Origin: Xanthomonas sacchari
GTDB taxonomy: Bacteria > Pseudomonadota > Gammaproteobacteria > Xanthomonadales > Xanthomonadaceae
DNA: 64,000 nt
Reading direction: 5' to 3'
Assembly (NCBI RefSeq): GCF_040529065.1
Contig: NZ_CP132343.1
Location: 4,464,001-4,528,000, forward strand
Shown: piece by piece, positions 53,347 to 61,736 of the stretch
How the letters are laid out: the number at the start of each line of letters is the position of its first letter
Numbering within the stretch: position 1 is the first letter of the stretch
The notes under the pieces: generated by a model
Told to the model about the DNA's origin: nothing
The model's input: only the letters and a program-made list of their open reading frames with translations
The model's database searches: none
Translations under genes and position numbers: made by a program

Positions 53347-56139
53347 TCAGAAGCGGTAGTTGAAGTTGACGGCCCACTGCCGCCCGATCGCGCTGTACAC
53401 CCGCGGGAAGTACGGCCAGGTGGTGTAGGTGTCGTCGCGCGGGTGCAGCGCGTCGAACACGTTGAGCACGCTCAGGCCGATGGTGGCCTTGTCGGTGATC
53501 TGCTTGGCGAGGTCGAGGTTCCACACCAGGTAGGGCGCCACGCGGCCGCGTTCGGCGTAGTCGGGGCGCGAGCCGTAGCGGTAGCCGTACACGCTGGCCG
53601 ACCAGTCGCCGCGGCTCCAGTTCGCACGCCAGTTGCTGCGCGTGCGGAACGCCAGGTAGTCGACGTCGTTCATCACGTCCACCGGCTGCGCGCCGGCGAA
53701 CTGCGCCACCTCCATCCGCAGCACCCGGGTCAGCCCGCCCTGCAGGCCGAGCGTGCCCCAGGCGCCGAGGTCTAGGTCGTAGCGCAGGCTGGCGTCGATG
53801 CCGTCGGTGCGCATCAGCGACTGGTTGATCGGGAAAGTCTTGAACGCGGTGATCTGGCCTTCGCTGGTCAGGTCGGTGCCGGGGCTGCGCGTGACCGCGT
53901 CCAGGTAGAAGCGGCAGGCCGCCGAGGCGGTGTCCACCGCGGCGCCGGCACGGTCGCGGCCGAGCAGGCAGTTGGCGTTGTTTTCCAGCAGGGTTTCGCT
54001 GGAAATGGCCTCGACCCGGCCCTTGAGTTCGATGCGGTAGTAATCGACGCTCAGCGACAGCGCCGGCAGCGCGTCCCACACCGCGCCGAGCGTGGTCGAC
54101 TTGCCGGTCTCCTCGCGCAGCAGCGGATTGGAGGCCTGGGTGGAGAAGGTCTGGTACTCGTGCGCGCTCGCGCAGGCCGCCGACAACGGATCCAGGCCGT
54201 CGCGGCGGCACAGGTATTCGTCGACCACGGTGGGGTTGTTGGCGCTGGTGCCAGCGTAGATCCACAGCAGGTCCGGCGCGCGGAAGCTGGTGGCATGGCT
54301 GCCGCGCAGCAGCAGGGTGTCGAACGGGCGCCACTCCAGGCCGGCCTGCCAGGTCGCCGCGCCATCGACCGCGGTGATGTCGTCGTAGGCGTCGTAGCGC
54401 GCGGCCAGGGTGGCGCTGAGCCGGCTGGCGATCGGCACGCGCAGCTCCAGGCCGGCCGCGTAGCGCTTGCGCGGGCCGCCACCGGGGGTCTGGGTGAGGT
54501 TGTAGATGCGCTCGCTGCCGGTGTAGCCGACCGTGGTGCGCGGATCGGGCTGCAGGTCGTAGGTCTGCCGGGCGGCTTCGAGCACGGTGGCGATCTGCAC
54601 CATGCCCGCCGGCAGTTCGAACAGGTCGCCGCTGACCACGAACTGAGCCTGGTCGGTGGCCGATTCGCCGCGGCTGACCACTTCGGTGGTGAGCTGCTGG
54701 TACAGCGCCGGGCTGCCGGGCGCGAACAGCCGGTCCGGGCGCACGCGGCGGATTTCGGTGCCGTCCGGCCGATAGCCCAGCACAGGCCCGAAGTAGTAAT
54801 CGCGCACCGCATTGGTGAGGAAGCGCGGGCGCCGCGTGGTGATGTCGTAGCGCGACAGCGACACGCTGGCATCCCAGTCGAAGCGCCCACCGAAGGCCTT
54901 GCCGCGCACGCCGGCGTTGAGGTTCCAGCTGCGCTCGTCGTAGTCGATGGTCTTGATCCCGCCCACCTCGTCCGGCAGGAAGATGCGCTGCGCGGTGACC
55001 AGCCCCAGGTCCGGATCGTAGGCGGTGAACGCGCCTTCGCCGATGTAGTAGTGGGTCTGGCTGGAGCTCTTGTCCTGCGAGCGGTTGGCCAGCAGTTGCG
55101 CATAGGCGACCACGTCGTGGCCGAGCTCGGCATCGCCGGCCAGGTAGGCCGAGGTCTTGCCATAGCCGTTCTGCACCGAGCGCCCGGCGTAGTAGTCGAA
55201 GGCGCCGCAGCGGTTGGGCGCGGCAAGGCTGTCGCTGGTGCGGTAGGGACGGAACGCCGGATTGGTCGCGGCGCAGGCCGCGGCCAGCGCCTGCGGCGAG
55301 GTCGACAGCGCGCCCGCCTGCGGCCACAGATAGGTGTTGCCTTGGCGCAGGTACACGCCGGAGATCGACACGTTGGGCGAGCTGGGGTCGGCCTTGTTGG
55401 CCGGATGGTCGTCGTAGGAATCCATGAAGCTGCGCTGGCGCGCCACGATGGGTTCGCGGTCCAGCCGTTCGAAGGCGTAGGTGACACTCCAGCCGTCGCC
55501 GCGGCGCCCGCCGCTCCACTGCAGTTGCCCGGTATCGCCGCCGCCACGGGTGGTGGTGCCGGCGCGCACGCGCAGGCTGTCGCCCTGAAAATCGCGCTTG
55601 GTGATGATGTTGACCACGCCGGCGACCGCGTCGGAGCCGTAGATGGCCGAGGCGCCACCGCTCATCACTTCGATGCGCTCCACCGCCGCCGCCGGAATGC
55701 TGCCCAGGCTGACCGCGGTACCGTTGGCGCCGTAGGGCTGCGGATAGTCGGCCATGCGCTTGCCGTTGAGCAGGATCAGCTGGTAGCCCGGCCCCAGCCC
55801 GCGCAGGTTGAGGTACTGGCCGTTGGGCGAACTGCCGGTCTGGTCGCTCTCGTTGAAGGTGCTACCGCTGAACTGGGTCAGCGTGCCCAGCGATTCCCAC
55901 ACCGTGGCGAAGCCCTGCTTGCGGATGTCCTCGGCGGTGATGACGGTGACCGGCGCCGGACCTTCCACCTGCGCGCGGGCGATGCGCGAGCCGGTGACCA
56001 GTACCGCATCGAGATCGCGCGGCGTCGCCACCTGTTCCTGCCCCAAGGCCGCCGCTGGCGAGGCCGCGGCCAGCGTCGTCAGCGCGGCCAGCGCCACGCG
56101 CACGGACCGCAAGGGAAAAGGACGACGGACGATTCGCAT
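53347..56139 (-). CDS. TonB-dependent outer-membrane receptor
   Basis: A 930-residue receptor with signal peptide (VRVALAALTTLAAASPAAALGQ, cut near residue 35). The plug starts at DLDAVLVTGSRI, with the family segments VITAEDIRKQGF, LNLRGLGPGYQLILLNGKRM and ASAIYGSDAVAGVVNIITK. A 22-strand-type barrel follows and ends in a C-terminal aromatic (NFNYRF). No N-terminal signalling extension. Substrate unknown; the surrounding peptidoglycan-recycling genes make wall peptides or muropeptides possible. The start at 56139 has AGGAG ten bases ahead. Confidence 0.9.
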   Translation of the reverse strand: MRIVRRPFPLRSVRVALAALTTLAAASPAAALGQEQVATPRDLDAVLVTGSRIARAQVEGPAPVTVITAEDIRKQGFATVWESLGTLTQFSGSTFNESDQTGSSPNGQYLNLRGLGPGYQLILLNGKRMADYPQPYGANGTAVSLGSIPAAAVERIEVMSGGASAIYGSDAVAGVVNIITKRDFQGDSLRVRAGTTTRGGGDTGQLQWSGGRRGDGWSVTYAFERLDREPIVARQRSFMDSYDDHPANKADPSSPNVSISGVYLRQGNTYLWPQAGALSTSPQALAAACAATNPAFRPYRTSDSLAAPNRCGAFDYYAGRSVQNGYGKTSAYLAGDAELGHDVVAYAQLLANRSQDKSSSQTHYYIGEGAFTAYDPDLGLVTAQRIFLPDEVGGIKTIDYDERSWNLNAGVRGKAFGGRFDWDASVSLSRYDITTRRPRFLTNAVRDYYFGPVLGYRPDGTEIRRVRPDRLFAPGSPALYQQLTTEVVSRGESATDQAQFVVSGDLFELPAGMVQIATVLEAARQTYDLQPDPRTTVGYTGSERIYNLTQTPGGGPRKRYAAGLELRVPIASRLSATLAARYDAYDDITAVDGAATWQAGLEWRPFDTLLLRGSHATSFRAPDLLWIYAGTSANNPTVVDEYLCRRDGLDPLSAACASAHEYQTFSTQASNPLLREETGKSTTLGAVWDALPALSLSVDYYRIELKGRVEAISSETLLENNANCLLGRDRAGAAVDTASAACRFYLDAVTRSPGTDLTSEGQITAFKTFPINQSLMRTDGIDASLRYDLDLGAWGTLGLQGGLTRVLRMEVAQFAGAQPVDVMNDVDYLAFRTRSNWRANWSRGDWSASVYGYRYGSRPDYAERGRVAPYLVWNLDLAKQITDKATIGLSVLNVFDALHPRDDTYTTWPYFPRVYSAIGRQWAVNFNYRF

Positions 56140-56481
56140 GGGCACGCGGCTCTCCTGCATGGCGCGGGTGGATGGCGCGAACGCCGCGGGCGCGGCTACC
56201 GACGAGCGCCTGTCCCTGGCGTCCACGCACATGGCGATGGCGCGTGCACGGCACGCGGCCATCGTGTTGCGGGTCCTGCATCTTGCCGAGCGGACGCGGC
56301 GCTGCCGTGCGCTGCCTGCACGTTCCCCAGCGCCATCGCCACGCTTCCCCTGTGCAGTCGGGTGTAACACGCGCTCGCAAAACCTGTCAACGCAGTGCCT
56401 TGACAGAAAAAAACCGGGACTCGAAGATCCTGGCGTCGGCGCGACGCATGCGCCGGCCTTCTTTCCAGACAGCGGGATGCC

Positions 56482-57876
56482 ATGATCACGATGCGCGGCC
56501 TGTGCCTGTTGCTCGCCGTAGCGGCGAGCGGCGGCATCGCATCAGCACGCGCCACCGACGCCATGCCGCTGCAGGCACCGCCGGCGCAGTTGCAGGCCGA
56601 ACACTGGATCGCACGGCTGCCGGCGGCGTCGCCGCCACTACTGCAGGCGACGCAGCGCGCCGCGTTCAACGCCCGGCTGCTGCGCGACGATGCGTCGATG
56701 CACGACCTGGCCGCACTGCCGACGCAACTGCCCGCCGCGCAGGTGCGCGCGCAGATTCTGGCGCTGTCGGCGCCGCCGACGCGCACGCTCTACGACACCC
56801 AGGGCGCCGTCCTCGACGCCGCGCGCCTGCAGGCGCTGCAGCACGCGCTGGCGCTGGAGGCGCTGCTGGCGCAGGTGCAGCCGCGTTACGCGCTGGTGGT
56901 GCAACGCGCCGACCTGCGGCGTTTTCCCACCGCCGAGCGCGTGTTCAGCGACCGCGACGATCGCGACATCGACCGCTTCCAGGAATCGGCGCTGTATCCG
57001 GGCAGCGCGGTGGCGATCCTGCACGCCAGCGCCGATGGCCAGTGGCTGTTCGTGCTGGCGAACAACTACGCCGCGTGGATCGCCCGCGACCGCGTGGCCG
57101 AGGGCGACCGCGCCAGCGTGCTCGCCTACGCGCAGCGCACGCCACGGCTGCTGGTCACCGGCGCACGCGCGGCCACCGTGTTCACCCCGGAACTGCCGGC
57201 GGCCTCGCAGGTGGTGCTGGACATGGGCAGCGCGCTGCCGCTGCTGCGCGGCTGGCCGCCACAGAACAGTGTCAACGGCCAGTCGCCACTGGCCGCCTAC
57301 GTGGTGCAGTTGCCGCTGCGCGACCGCGACGGACGGCTGCAACTGGCGCCCGCCCTGGTGCCGCGCGGCGCCGACGTCGCCGAGGCGCCGCTGCCGGCCA
57401 CGCCGCAGATGCTGCTGCAGCAGGCGTTCAAGTTCCTCGGCGAGCGCTATGGCTGGGGCAACAGTTACGACGCGCGCGACTGCAGCGGCTTCGTCGTCGA
57501 TCTGCATCGCAGCCTCGGCATCGAGCTGCCGCGCAACACCGGCGATCAGGCGCGCAGCCCCGCCCTGACATCGGTGCCCTACACCGCCACTGACCCGCTG
57601 CCGCAGCGGCGGCAGGCATTGGCGCAACTGCGCGTGGGCGACCTGGTGTACATCCCCGGTCACGTGATGCTGGTGATCGGTCACGAGAATGGTCAGACCT
57701 GGGTGATCCACGACGTGGCCGGCGCCAGCTACCGCGACGCCGCTGGCCGATTGCAGCGCGTGCGCCTCAACGGCGTGTCGGTGACGCCGCTGGAACCGCT
57801 GCTGCTCGGCGACGGCACGCCCTTCATCGACCGCATCACCCGCATCCAGCGCCTGCGCGCGCCGACCGCCGAATGA
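56482..57876 (+). CDS. NlpC/P60-family peptidoglycan peptidase with SH3-like domains
   Basis: A 464-residue exported protein with signal peptide (LCLLLAVAASGGIASA). Two SH3-type domains (about 130-320, including RRFPTAERVFS and FVLANNYAAWI) precede the NlpC/P60 domain (330-450) with C334 (DARDCSGFV), H394 (IPGHVML) and a further His/Gln in the VIGHENGQTWVIHD stretch. It should cut stem peptides (gamma-D-Glu-diamino acid bonds) in the periplasm. Its stop overlaps the start of the epimerase gene (ATGA), so the two work as a pair. Confidence 0.87.
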   Translation: MITMRGLCLLLAVAASGGIASARATDAMPLQAPPAQLQAEHWIARLPAASPPLLQATQRAAFNARLLRDDASMHDLAALPTQLPAAQVRAQILALSAPPTRTLYDTQGAVLDAARLQALQHALALEALLAQVQPRYALVVQRADLRRFPTAERVFSDRDDRDIDRFQESALYPGSAVAILHASADGQWLFVLANNYAAWIARDRVAEGDRASVLAYAQRTPRLLVTGARAATVFTPELPAASQVVLDMGSALPLLRGWPPQNSVNGQSPLAAYVVQLPLRDRDGRLQLAPALVPRGADVAEAPLPATPQMLLQQAFKFLGERYGWGNSYDARDCSGFVVDLHRSLGIELPRNTGDQARSPALTSVPYTATDPLPQRRQALAQLRVGDLVYIPGHVMLVIGHENGQTWVIHDVAGASYRDAAGRLQRVRLNGVSVTPLEPLLLGDGTPFIDRITRIQRLRAPTAE

Positions 57877-58976
57877 AGATCACCGAGATCCGCCTGGGCA
57901 TGCTGCGCGTGCCGCTGAAGACCCCGTTCAAGACCGCGCTGCGCGCCGTGCAGGCGATCGAGGACGTGGTGGTCATGGTCCACACCGACGACGGCCGGAT
58001 CGGCCATGGCAGCGCACCGGCGACCCCGCCGATCACCGGCGACACCCATGGATCGATCATCGCGGCGATCGAACGCTGCCTGGCGCCGCGCCTGATCGGC
58101 GAGGACATCGCCGACCTGCAGCGCCTGCGCGGCCTGATCCAGGGCGCGCTGGAACACAACAACAGCGCCAAGGCGGCGCTGGAGGTCGCCGTGCACGACC
58201 TGTGGGCGCAGCTGCATGATGCGCCGCTGTACCGCCTGCTCGGCGGTGGCACCCCGCACCTGACCACCGACCTCACCATCAGCGTGAATGCCGTGGACAC
58301 GATGGTGGCCGACGCACTGTCGGCGCTGGCGCGCGGTTTCGTGGCACTGAAGATCAAGATCGGCACCGATCTGGCCGAGGACATCGCACGGGTCAAGGCG
58401 ATCCACGCCGCGGTCGCCGGCCGCGCGCAGCTGCGGCTGGACGCCAACCAGGGCTGGACGCCGAAGCAGGCGGTGCAGGCGATGCATGCGCTGGAGCGCG
58501 CCGGGGTGACGCTGGAACTGCTGGAGCAGCCGGTCAAGGCCGGCGACGTCGATGGCCTGCAGTACGTGACCGAGCGCGTGCAGACCCCGGTGATGGCCGA
58601 CGAGAGCGTGTTCTCGCCGGCGCAGGCCATCGCGCTGCTGCAGCGGCGCGCGGCGGACATCGTCAACATCAAGCTGATCAAGGCCGGCGGCCTGTTCAAC
58701 GCGCTGCGCATCGCCGACATCGCCGCGGTGTACGGGGTGCCGTGCATGATCGGCTGCATGCTCGAATCGAGCATCGGTGTGGCCGCGGCGGCGCACCTGG
58801 CGGTGGCGCGCGCGGACGTCATCACCAAGGTGGACCTGGACGGCCCGTCGCTGGGGGCGTTCGATCCGGTGGTGGGCGGGGTGCAGTTCGACGAGGCACA
58901 GATTCGCATCGGCGAGGCGCCGGGGCTGGGGATTCGCGAGATCCAGGGGTTGGAGCTGTTGCCGCGGTCGGTGTAG
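57873..58976 (+). CDS. L-Ala-D/L-Glu (dipeptide) epimerase
   Basis: A 367-residue enolase-superfamily enzyme of the muconate lactonizing subgroup. Catalytic bases K160 (KIK, with K162) and K267 (NIKLIK) and metal ligands D190 (LDANQGW), E218 (LLEQP) and D243 (MADES) are all present; the VDLDGP motif near 326 is typical of Ala-Glu epimerases. It converts L-Ala-D-Glu released from the wall to L-Ala-L-Glu for use as nutrient. Translationally coupled to the NlpC/P60 gene, which would release that dipeptide's precursor. Confidence 0.9.
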   Translation: MKITEIRLGMLRVPLKTPFKTALRAVQAIEDVVVMVHTDDGRIGHGSAPATPPITGDTHGSIIAAIERCLAPRLIGEDIADLQRLRGLIQGALEHNNSAKAALEVAVHDLWAQLHDAPLYRLLGGGTPHLTTDLTISVNAVDTMVADALSALARGFVALKIKIGTDLAEDIARVKAIHAAVAGRAQLRLDANQGWTPKQAVQAMHALERAGVTLELLEQPVKAGDVDGLQYVTERVQTPVMADESVFSPAQAIALLQRRAADIVNIKLIKAGGLFNALRIADIAAVYGVPCMIGCMLESSIGVAAAAHLAVARADVITKVDLDGPSLGAFDPVVGGVQFDEAQIRIGEAPGLGIREIQGLELLPRSV

Positions 58977-59123
58977 GGATGGCGCTGTGTCGTGCGTGGC
59001 GCCAGGCGCGCTGCGCCATACGGCGAAGAGCGGCGCCTGGCTGCACTGGCGGACACGAAGGCCGATTCTCCAGCTTCCGCCCGTGACTGGAGCAGGTCTC
59101 CAATCACGATCGACAATGCACTC

Positions 59124-59177
59124 GTAGGAGCGGCTTCAGTTACCGGGAAGGCCTGTCGCGGCTGAAGCCGCTCCTAC
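59124..59177. repeat. Inverted pair of family A palindromes
   Basis: A truncated forward copy (59124-59139) and a full reverse copy (59155-59177) around a loop with CCGGGAAGGCCTG. Between the convergent epimerase and transporter-glycosidase genes. Confidence 0.75.
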
Positions 59178-59237
59178 AAGGGACGGGGCGACCGCCTTGC
59201 CACGGCCAGCCCTGTGCAGTCCCTGGATAGCGGCCTT

Positions 59238-61736
59238 TCAACCACCATACGGATCGACAGTGCGAATGCTGCCATCAGGCTCGATGTGCAGCGGCGTGCA
59301 CTTGACCGAGCGTAGGTGGGTCACGCCGCCGGACAACAGGGCATCGTGATAGAACAGGTACCACCGGCCTTCAAACCTGCAGATGGAGTGGTGCGTGGTC
59401 CAGCCCACCACCGGCTTGAGCAGCACGCCGCGATAGGTGAACGGTCCATACGGGTTGTCGCCGATGGCGTAGCACAGCAGGTGCGTGTTGCCGGTGGAGT
59501 AGGACAGGTAGTAGCGGCCCTGGTCCTTGTGCAGCCACGGTCCCTCGAAGAAGCGGCGCGCGTGGTCGTCGGCGCACAACGGCTGGCCGTGTTCGTCGAG
59601 GATGACGATTTCGCGTGTGCGCTCCGCCAGCTGCGTCATGCCGGGGTCCAGCCGGGCGATCCGCGGCCCCAGCGCCGGTTCGTCGCCGACAGGCTCGGCG
59701 TGCGCCGCATCGAAGCGGCCGTCGCGATATTTCTGCAACTGCCCACCCCAGATACCGCCGAAGCACAGATAGTGCGTGCCGTCGTCGTCCTCGAACACGG
59801 CCGGGTCGATCGAGTAGGTGCCGGCGATCGGCTCGGGCGCGGCGACGAACGGGCCTTCCGGGCGATCGGCTACCGCCACGCCGATGCGGAACAGATCCTG
59901 CACGTCCTTGGCCGGGAAATACAGGTAATAGCGGCCGTCACGATGGGCCGCGTCCGGCGCCCACATCTGCCGGCTGGCCCAGGGCACGTCGCGCACGTGC
60001 AGGGCCACGCCGCAATCGGTGGCCGCACCGTCGGGCGTGTCCATGCACAGCACGTGGTAGTCCTCCATGCCGAAGTGCCCGCCCTCGTCGTCGAACGGCG
60101 CGCCGCTGTCGATGTCGTGCGACGGATAGATGTACAGGCGCCCCTCGAACACGTGTGCCGATGGATCGGCCGTGTAGATGTGGGTCACCAGCGGTTGCGC
60201 GATGGCATGCGTCGCGAGGTGGCCGAGGTCGCTGAGGTCGCGCACGTCGCTGTCCTGCCGACGTGCCTGCAGCTCGTGTTCGATGCGACGTTCCATGCGT
60301 TTGTCGATCCTGTAGAAGAACAAAAGCGCCACCGCGAGCAGGAACGGGAGGGCGCTGTAGACGCTCACGGTCAGGCGGATGCCGTCCACCACGGCCTGCG
60401 GCTGCTGCGGCGCGCCCGCCTGGTAGCCGTGGTGCGCGAGGATGCCGGCGACCAGCGCGCCGCCGATGCTGAGCCCGATCTTCAGTCCGCACAGCATCGC
60501 CGAGAAGATGATCGCGGTGGCGCGGCGATGGTTCTTCCACTCGGAGTAGTCGGCGACGTCGGCGATCATCGCCCACAGCAAGGGGATGGTGATGCCGTAG
60601 CAGAAACCGTGCAGCATGAAGGCGCCGAAGGCCACGCCGATCGCGGTGGGCGGCAGGACATAGAACACCAGCAGGAACAGGGTGGAAACCAGCAACGCGC
60701 CGCCGAAGGCATCGCGCTTGCCGAAGCGGTCGGCCAGGCGCCGGGAGAAACCGATGCCCAGGATCATGCACAGGATGCCGCAGGCATTGAACAGGCTGAA
60801 CGCCGAGGTCGCCGGATCCTGCGGCCAGGTGAAGCCGGACAGGCCCCATCCGCCGAGCAGCGCGTTCAGCCCGCCGATGAAGCCGTTGAAACCGGAGGCA
60901 TCGAGGAAGCCCGCCAGCGCGGCCCCGCTGAGGTAATACTGGAAGTAGTAGATGTAGGTGCCGCCCTTCAGCGCCAGGTTGACGAAGACCAGCACTGTCA
61001 GCGCCAGCATCACCTTCCACGGCCGGTTGTGCAGCAGGTCGGTCAGGTCCTGCAGCACGCCGGCGCTCTGTTCCTTGGCCGGCACGATGCGCTCGCGGGT
61101 GGTGGCGAAGGTGATCAGGAAGAACAGCGTGCCCACCACCGCGAACACCGTCATCAGGCGCTCGAAGCCGCGCACGTTGTCGCCGTCGCCCAGGATCAGC
61201 ACCAGCGGCAGCAGCAGCACCTGGATGATGAACTGCGCAATCATCACCGCCACGAAGCGGTAGGCCGACAGGCTGTTGCGCTGGGTCATGTTGCCGGTGA
61301 GCACGCCGCTGAGCGCCGAGTACGGCAGGTTGTTGGCCGCATACACCAGCATCAGCAGGCCATAGGTGGTCAGCGCGTACAGCACCTTGCCGCGCGCGCC
61401 CAGGTCCGGGGTGCTGAAGGCGAGCAGCGACAGCACGCCGAACGGAATCGCCGTCCACAGGATCCACGGCCGGAACTTGCCCCAGCGCGTGGCCGTACGG
61501 TCGGCGGCGATGCCGATCAGCGGGGTGAACACGAACGCGCCGAGCAGGCCGATCACGAAGATGATCGTCGCCGCCGTGGCCGCCGGCAACCGGTACACAT
61601 CGGTGTAGAAGAAGGCCAGGTAGGTGATCAGCGTCTGGAAGATCAGGTTCGCCGCCAGGTCGCCCAGGCTGTAGCCCAGCTTCTCGCGCACCGACAGCGT
61701 GTGCGCGGCGGTCTCCGCACTGCGGGCCTCAGTCAC
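59238..61736 (-). CDS. Fusion of a GPH-family sugar transporter and a GH43 glycosidase
   Basis: One 832-residue frame without stop or frameshift. Residues 1-480: a GPH:cation symporter with about 12 membrane segments, starting SVREKLGYSLGDLAANLIFQ and holding the conserved RWGKFRPW and DYSEWKNHRRATA motifs. Residues 510-832: a GH43 domain with the catalytic base D524 (YTADPSA), pKa-modulating D644 (SIDPAV) and acid E731 (FFEGPWL). Because an even number of helices precedes it, the enzyme part should be cytoplasmic, cutting oligosaccharides as they enter. GTG start at 61736 with GGAGG seven bases ahead overlaps the GH3 stop by 8 bases (coupled translation). Likely xylo- or arabino-oligosaccharides; unproven. 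Confidence 0.88.
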   Translation of the reverse strand: MTEARSAETAAHTLSVREKLGYSLGDLAANLIFQTLITYLAFFYTDVYRLPAATAATIIFVIGLLGAFVFTPLIGIAADRTATRWGKFRPWILWTAIPFGVLSLLAFSTPDLGARGKVLYALTTYGLLMLVYAANNLPYSALSGVLTGNMTQRNSLSAYRFVAVMIAQFIIQVLLLPLVLILGDGDNVRGFERLMTVFAVVGTLFFLITFATTRERIVPAKEQSAGVLQDLTDLLHNRPWKVMLALTVLVFVNLALKGGTYIYYFQYYLSGAALAGFLDASGFNGFIGGLNALLGGWGLSGFTWPQDPATSAFSLFNACGILCMILGIGFSRRLADRFGKRDAFGGALLVSTLFLLVFYVLPPTAIGVAFGAFMLHGFCYGITIPLLWAMIADVADYSEWKNHRRATAIIFSAMLCGLKIGLSIGGALVAGILAHHGYQAGAPQQPQAVVDGIRLTVSVYSALPFLLAVALLFFYRIDKRMERRIEHELQARRQDSDVRDLSDLGHLATHAIAQPLVTHIYTADPSAHVFEGRLYIYPSHDIDSGAPFDDEGGHFGMEDYHVLCMDTPDGAATDCGVALHVRDVPWASRQMWAPDAAHRDGRYYLYFPAKDVQDLFRIGVAVADRPEGPFVAAPEPIAGTYSIDPAVFEDDDGTHYLCFGGIWGGQLQKYRDGRFDAAHAEPVGDEPALGPRIARLDPGMTQLAERTREIVILDEHGQPLCADDHARRFFEGPWLHKDQGRYYLSYSTGNTHLLCYAIGDNPYGPFTYRGVLLKPVVGWTTHHSICRFEGRWYLFYHDALLSGGVTHLRSVKCTPLHIEPDGSIRTVDPYGG

